The notes beneath the pieces are model-generated. The model had not been told where the DNA came from, ran no database searches, and saw only the letters and a list, made by a program, of their open reading frames with translations. A DNA stretch of 64,000 nucleotides. It comes from Phycisphaeraceae bacterium. GTDB lineage: Bacteria; Planctomycetota; Phycisphaerae; Phycisphaerales; Zrk34. Numbering within the stretch: the stretch's first letter is position 1; every line of letters starts with the position of its first letter. Shown here piece after piece: positions 62,283 through 64,000 of the stretch. A program made the position numbers and the translations under genes. Location of the stretch: positions 1 to 64,000 of the forward strand of contig JANQQT010000292.1 in NCBI GenBank assembly GCA_028284925.1. The letters are read 5' to 3'.

Positions 62283-62534
62283 ATGGACACTAACAAACGA
62301 CATCGGACGCCTAGCCCCTCTGAGCCACTTGCATGGACCGCGAGCGAAGCGGCGGCGGCTATCGGCGTATCGCGCGCAACATGGTTCAAATTGCGTTCCC
62401 AAGACAAGGTTCCGTCCCCAATCCGCTTGGGTCGATGCGTACGCTGGCGTCGGGCCGAACTAACCGAATGGATGGACGCCGGATGCCCTGATCGGGCGAC
62501 TTGGGAAAAAACCAATTCGGGGGGGCGAAAATGA
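62283..62534 (+). CDS. AlpA-family helix-turn-helix protein
   Basis: The 83-residue protein is a MerR-like/AlpA-type DNA-binding protein: WTASEAAAAIGVSRATWFKL is the helix-turn-helix, and VPSPIRLGRCVRWRRAELTE is the wing with the usual Arg-Trp-Arg contact. Proteins of this kind act as excisionase or integrase regulators in integrative elements. The ATG of the next gene overlaps its stop (ATGA). Confidence 0.88.
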   Translation: MDTNKRHRTPSPSEPLAWTASEAAAAIGVSRATWFKLRSQDKVPSPIRLGRCVRWRRAELTEWMDAGCPDRATWEKTNSGGRK

Positions 62535-63388
62535 CTCAATCCGACGACTGGCTGCGTGTTTCTCGGTCCAAGCCGTGCCCTGTCTGTGGGAAGCCGGATT
62601 GGTGCCTGGTTTCCGAAGATGGCTCCACCGCTATCTGCCCACGTACACCGGAGGGAGCGGTGAAACAAACCAAGGCCAGTGGATACCTTCACAAGCTCAA
62701 TAGGGACACTTCAAGGCTCGCGGCGAGGTCTACACGCATATCAATCGGCAATCGCAAGCAGTTTCGATCCGATCTGATTGAACTGGCTCGTACATACAAA
62801 GACGCGGTTAATCCATGCCAGTTAAATCAGCTTGCTGGTAGTCTTGGCGTTACGACCAATTCCCTGCATCGACTCGACATCGGTTTTGCCGGATGGGGAT
62901 GGACATTCCCCATGACGGACGCGAATGGTGATATTCGTGGAATCCGAATACGAAAACACGACAGCCAAAAGCTCGCAATTAAGGGAAGTCATGAAGGCCT
63001 ATTTATCCCAATCGACCTAACGACCGTTGAACAGCTATTCATTTGCGAAGGCTCGACCGACACCGCTGCGATACTCGATTTAGGATTCGATGCCGTAGGA
63101 CGTCCGAGTTGCCTCGGTGGCGTGAATCTACTGGATGCACTAATCAGAAAACTCCAGCCTAATGATGTCGTCATCGTTGCGGACCACGATAAGCCTGGGC
63201 AACGTGGAGCCTGCAATCTCGCCCAGAAGCTAATCCGGCAATGTCCCGTAAGAGTCATCACTCCTCCCATCGACATCAAAGACGCACGCGCCTGGAAACG
63301 TACGGGCGCATCCAGCTCAGACATCACCACAGCGATTCAAAACGCACGAGTTCATCAAATCAGTATTTCGAAGGAGCTAAAACCATGA
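62531..63388 (+). CDS. Primase/TOPRIM-type protein of the mobile element
   Basis: The 285-residue protein has an N-terminal zinc-ribbon-like segment (SKPCPVCGKPDWCLVSEDGS, then ICPRT) and a C-terminal TOPRIM-type fold: EQLFICEGSTDTAAILDLGF (the catalytic Glu strand), VNLLDALIRKLQPNDVVIVA, then DHDKPGQRGACNLAQKL with the Asp-x-Asp pair. This layout is shared with primase-like proteins of P4-type islands and plasmids; no helicase part is in the same gene. It starts at the ATGA shared with the AlpA-like gene and overlaps the next gene by ATGA. Confidence 0.82.
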   Translation: MTQSDDWLRVSRSKPCPVCGKPDWCLVSEDGSTAICPRTPEGAVKQTKASGYLHKLNRDTSRLAARSTRISIGNRKQFRSDLIELARTYKDAVNPCQLNQLAGSLGVTTNSLHRLDIGFAGWGWTFPMTDANGDIRGIRIRKHDSQKLAIKGSHEGLFIPIDLTTVEQLFICEGSTDTAAILDLGFDAVGRPSCLGGVNLLDALIRKLQPNDVVIVADHDKPGQRGACNLAQKLIRQCPVRVITPPIDIKDARAWKRTGASSSDITTAIQNARVHQISISKELKP

Positions 63389-64000
63389 CCGACATAAACG
63401 ATCAAATCCGTATCGAACACATCCCACCCAGTCGCAAGGGCGGCCTCGATTCCTTAAGGATTTGGCATGGCGACGAAGTCATATACTGCGATGAGCTTAA
63501 ACTGGCGAAGGAAAAGGATCGTCAACGCTTCGCCGAGGCCGTACAAGCCAAAATTCCGGGACAAAACTTAGAGGAACTTGAAACCCGATTACTCGACATC
63601 CTCTCACGCCCGGTCACAGAATCGGCTACCAATACGACGCAAGAAGAACTGAACACTGAAAACATCGTCCGCCCCGAACTCTTCTTTACCACGGATGTAG
63701 CCGGATTGACCATCCCGAAAACTCACCGCAGTGATGACGGCGTAACCGGCATGTGGACCTCTTACATACGCTGCGCCGATGGGACACGCCTGCAACAACC
63801 GCTAACCTATCAAATCGGACTTACCGATGAGCAGGTTCTTCACGTTTTCCCCCTACCACCTGCCCCTGCACCGGGAACTTCACCCATGTGGTCACGTACA
63901 AGTCGTGAGGCGTGGCTTGAAAACGAAACGCACATCGATCCCACAGACCTTCTTGAACAAATCCTGCGTCAACTCGCTTACTTTATCGAATTCCCGAAAA
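63385..64000 (+). CDS. Replication-module protein, cut off by window end
   Basis: The frame starts at ATG with AAGGAG eight bases upstream, overlaps the primase-like gene by ATGA, and stays open for 205 codons to the last base of the window. It begins MTDINDQIRIEHIPP. The visible part is hydrophilic (LAKEKDRQRFAEAVQAKIPG, VAGLTIPKTHRSDDGVTGMW) and shows no Walker motif yet. Its position suggests a replication or helicase-type protein, but that is only context. Confidence 0.7.
   Translation, partial: MTDINDQIRIEHIPPSRKGGLDSLRIWHGDEVIYCDELKLAKEKDRQRFAEAVQAKIPGQNLEELETRLLDILSRPVTESATNTTQEELNTENIVRPELFFTTDVAGLTIPKTHRSDDGVTGMWTSYIRCADGTRLQQPLTYQIGLTDEQVLHVFPLPPAPAPGTSPMWSRTSREAWLENETHIDPTDLLEQILRQLAYFIEFPK

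Noticed and set aside
62531-62690. The Cys-rich start of the primase-like protein as a sixth copy of the Cys4 module
   Set aside because: Spacing differs and the LRKW tail is absent; it is the zinc ribbon usual for primase-type proteins.

Overview
The window looks like a chromosome segment of a Planctomycetota-like bacterium (inferred from gene content, not proven): very large PQQ-type beta-propeller and YD-repeat secreted proteins, Pst permeases with oversized extracytoplasmic domains, and metal-transport permeases carrying DtxR-type tails. It splits into a core-like left part (1 to about 36.1 kb) and a genomic island on the right (about 36.18 kb to beyond the window end). No CRISPR array or rRNA was seen. 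The only complete tRNA is tRNA-Gly(UCC) at 252-324. || Core part. An IS3 remnant and tRNA-Gly open the window. A Tm-1-like/PEP-hydrolase-like gene pair follows. Next is a DtxR/MntR-type regulator facing a metal uptake operon (porin, binding lipoprotein, ATPase, two permeases); both permeases end in a DtxR-like domain, and a 26-bp AT-rich palindrome lies upstream of the operon. Then comes a phosphate block (pstS, pstC, pstA, pstB, a lipoprotein with seven 55-residue repeats, phoU). A 1550-residue secreted beta-propeller protein and a membrane-bound patatin-like protein follow. || NAD block (29.4-36.0 kb). pncB-nadE and nrtR-(ADP-ribosylglycohydrolase)-pncA-(PARG-like, truncated) each follow a TAGTGT-N7-ACACTA palindrome, so both transcripts are probably controlled by the encoded NrtR. 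The cluster combines NAD salvage, ADP-ribose release and a repressor whose characterised relatives respond to ADP-ribose. || Island. Its left edge is a 3' fragment of a tRNA-Ser(CGA) gene at 36122-36182, the usual scar of tRNA-targeted integration. Inside it are an integrase remnant broken by an IS3 fragment, a leucine-rich-repeat protein, a 2044-residue Rhs/YD-repeat protein with serine tracts, and a glycan-modification cluster. Two proteins of that cluster share five copies of a Cys4 module (C-x2-C-x12-C-x13/14-C-x-L-[RK]-K-W). A type I restriction-modification operon (hsdM, hsdS, a small unknown ORF, hsdR, a YgjP-like metallopeptidase) follows, then an AlpA/primase-type module that runs off the end. 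The Cys4-module cluster beside the serine-rich Rhs protein is the best candidate for an undescribed system. The NrtR/ADP-ribose operon and the permeases with metal-sensor-like tails are the best regulatory findings.
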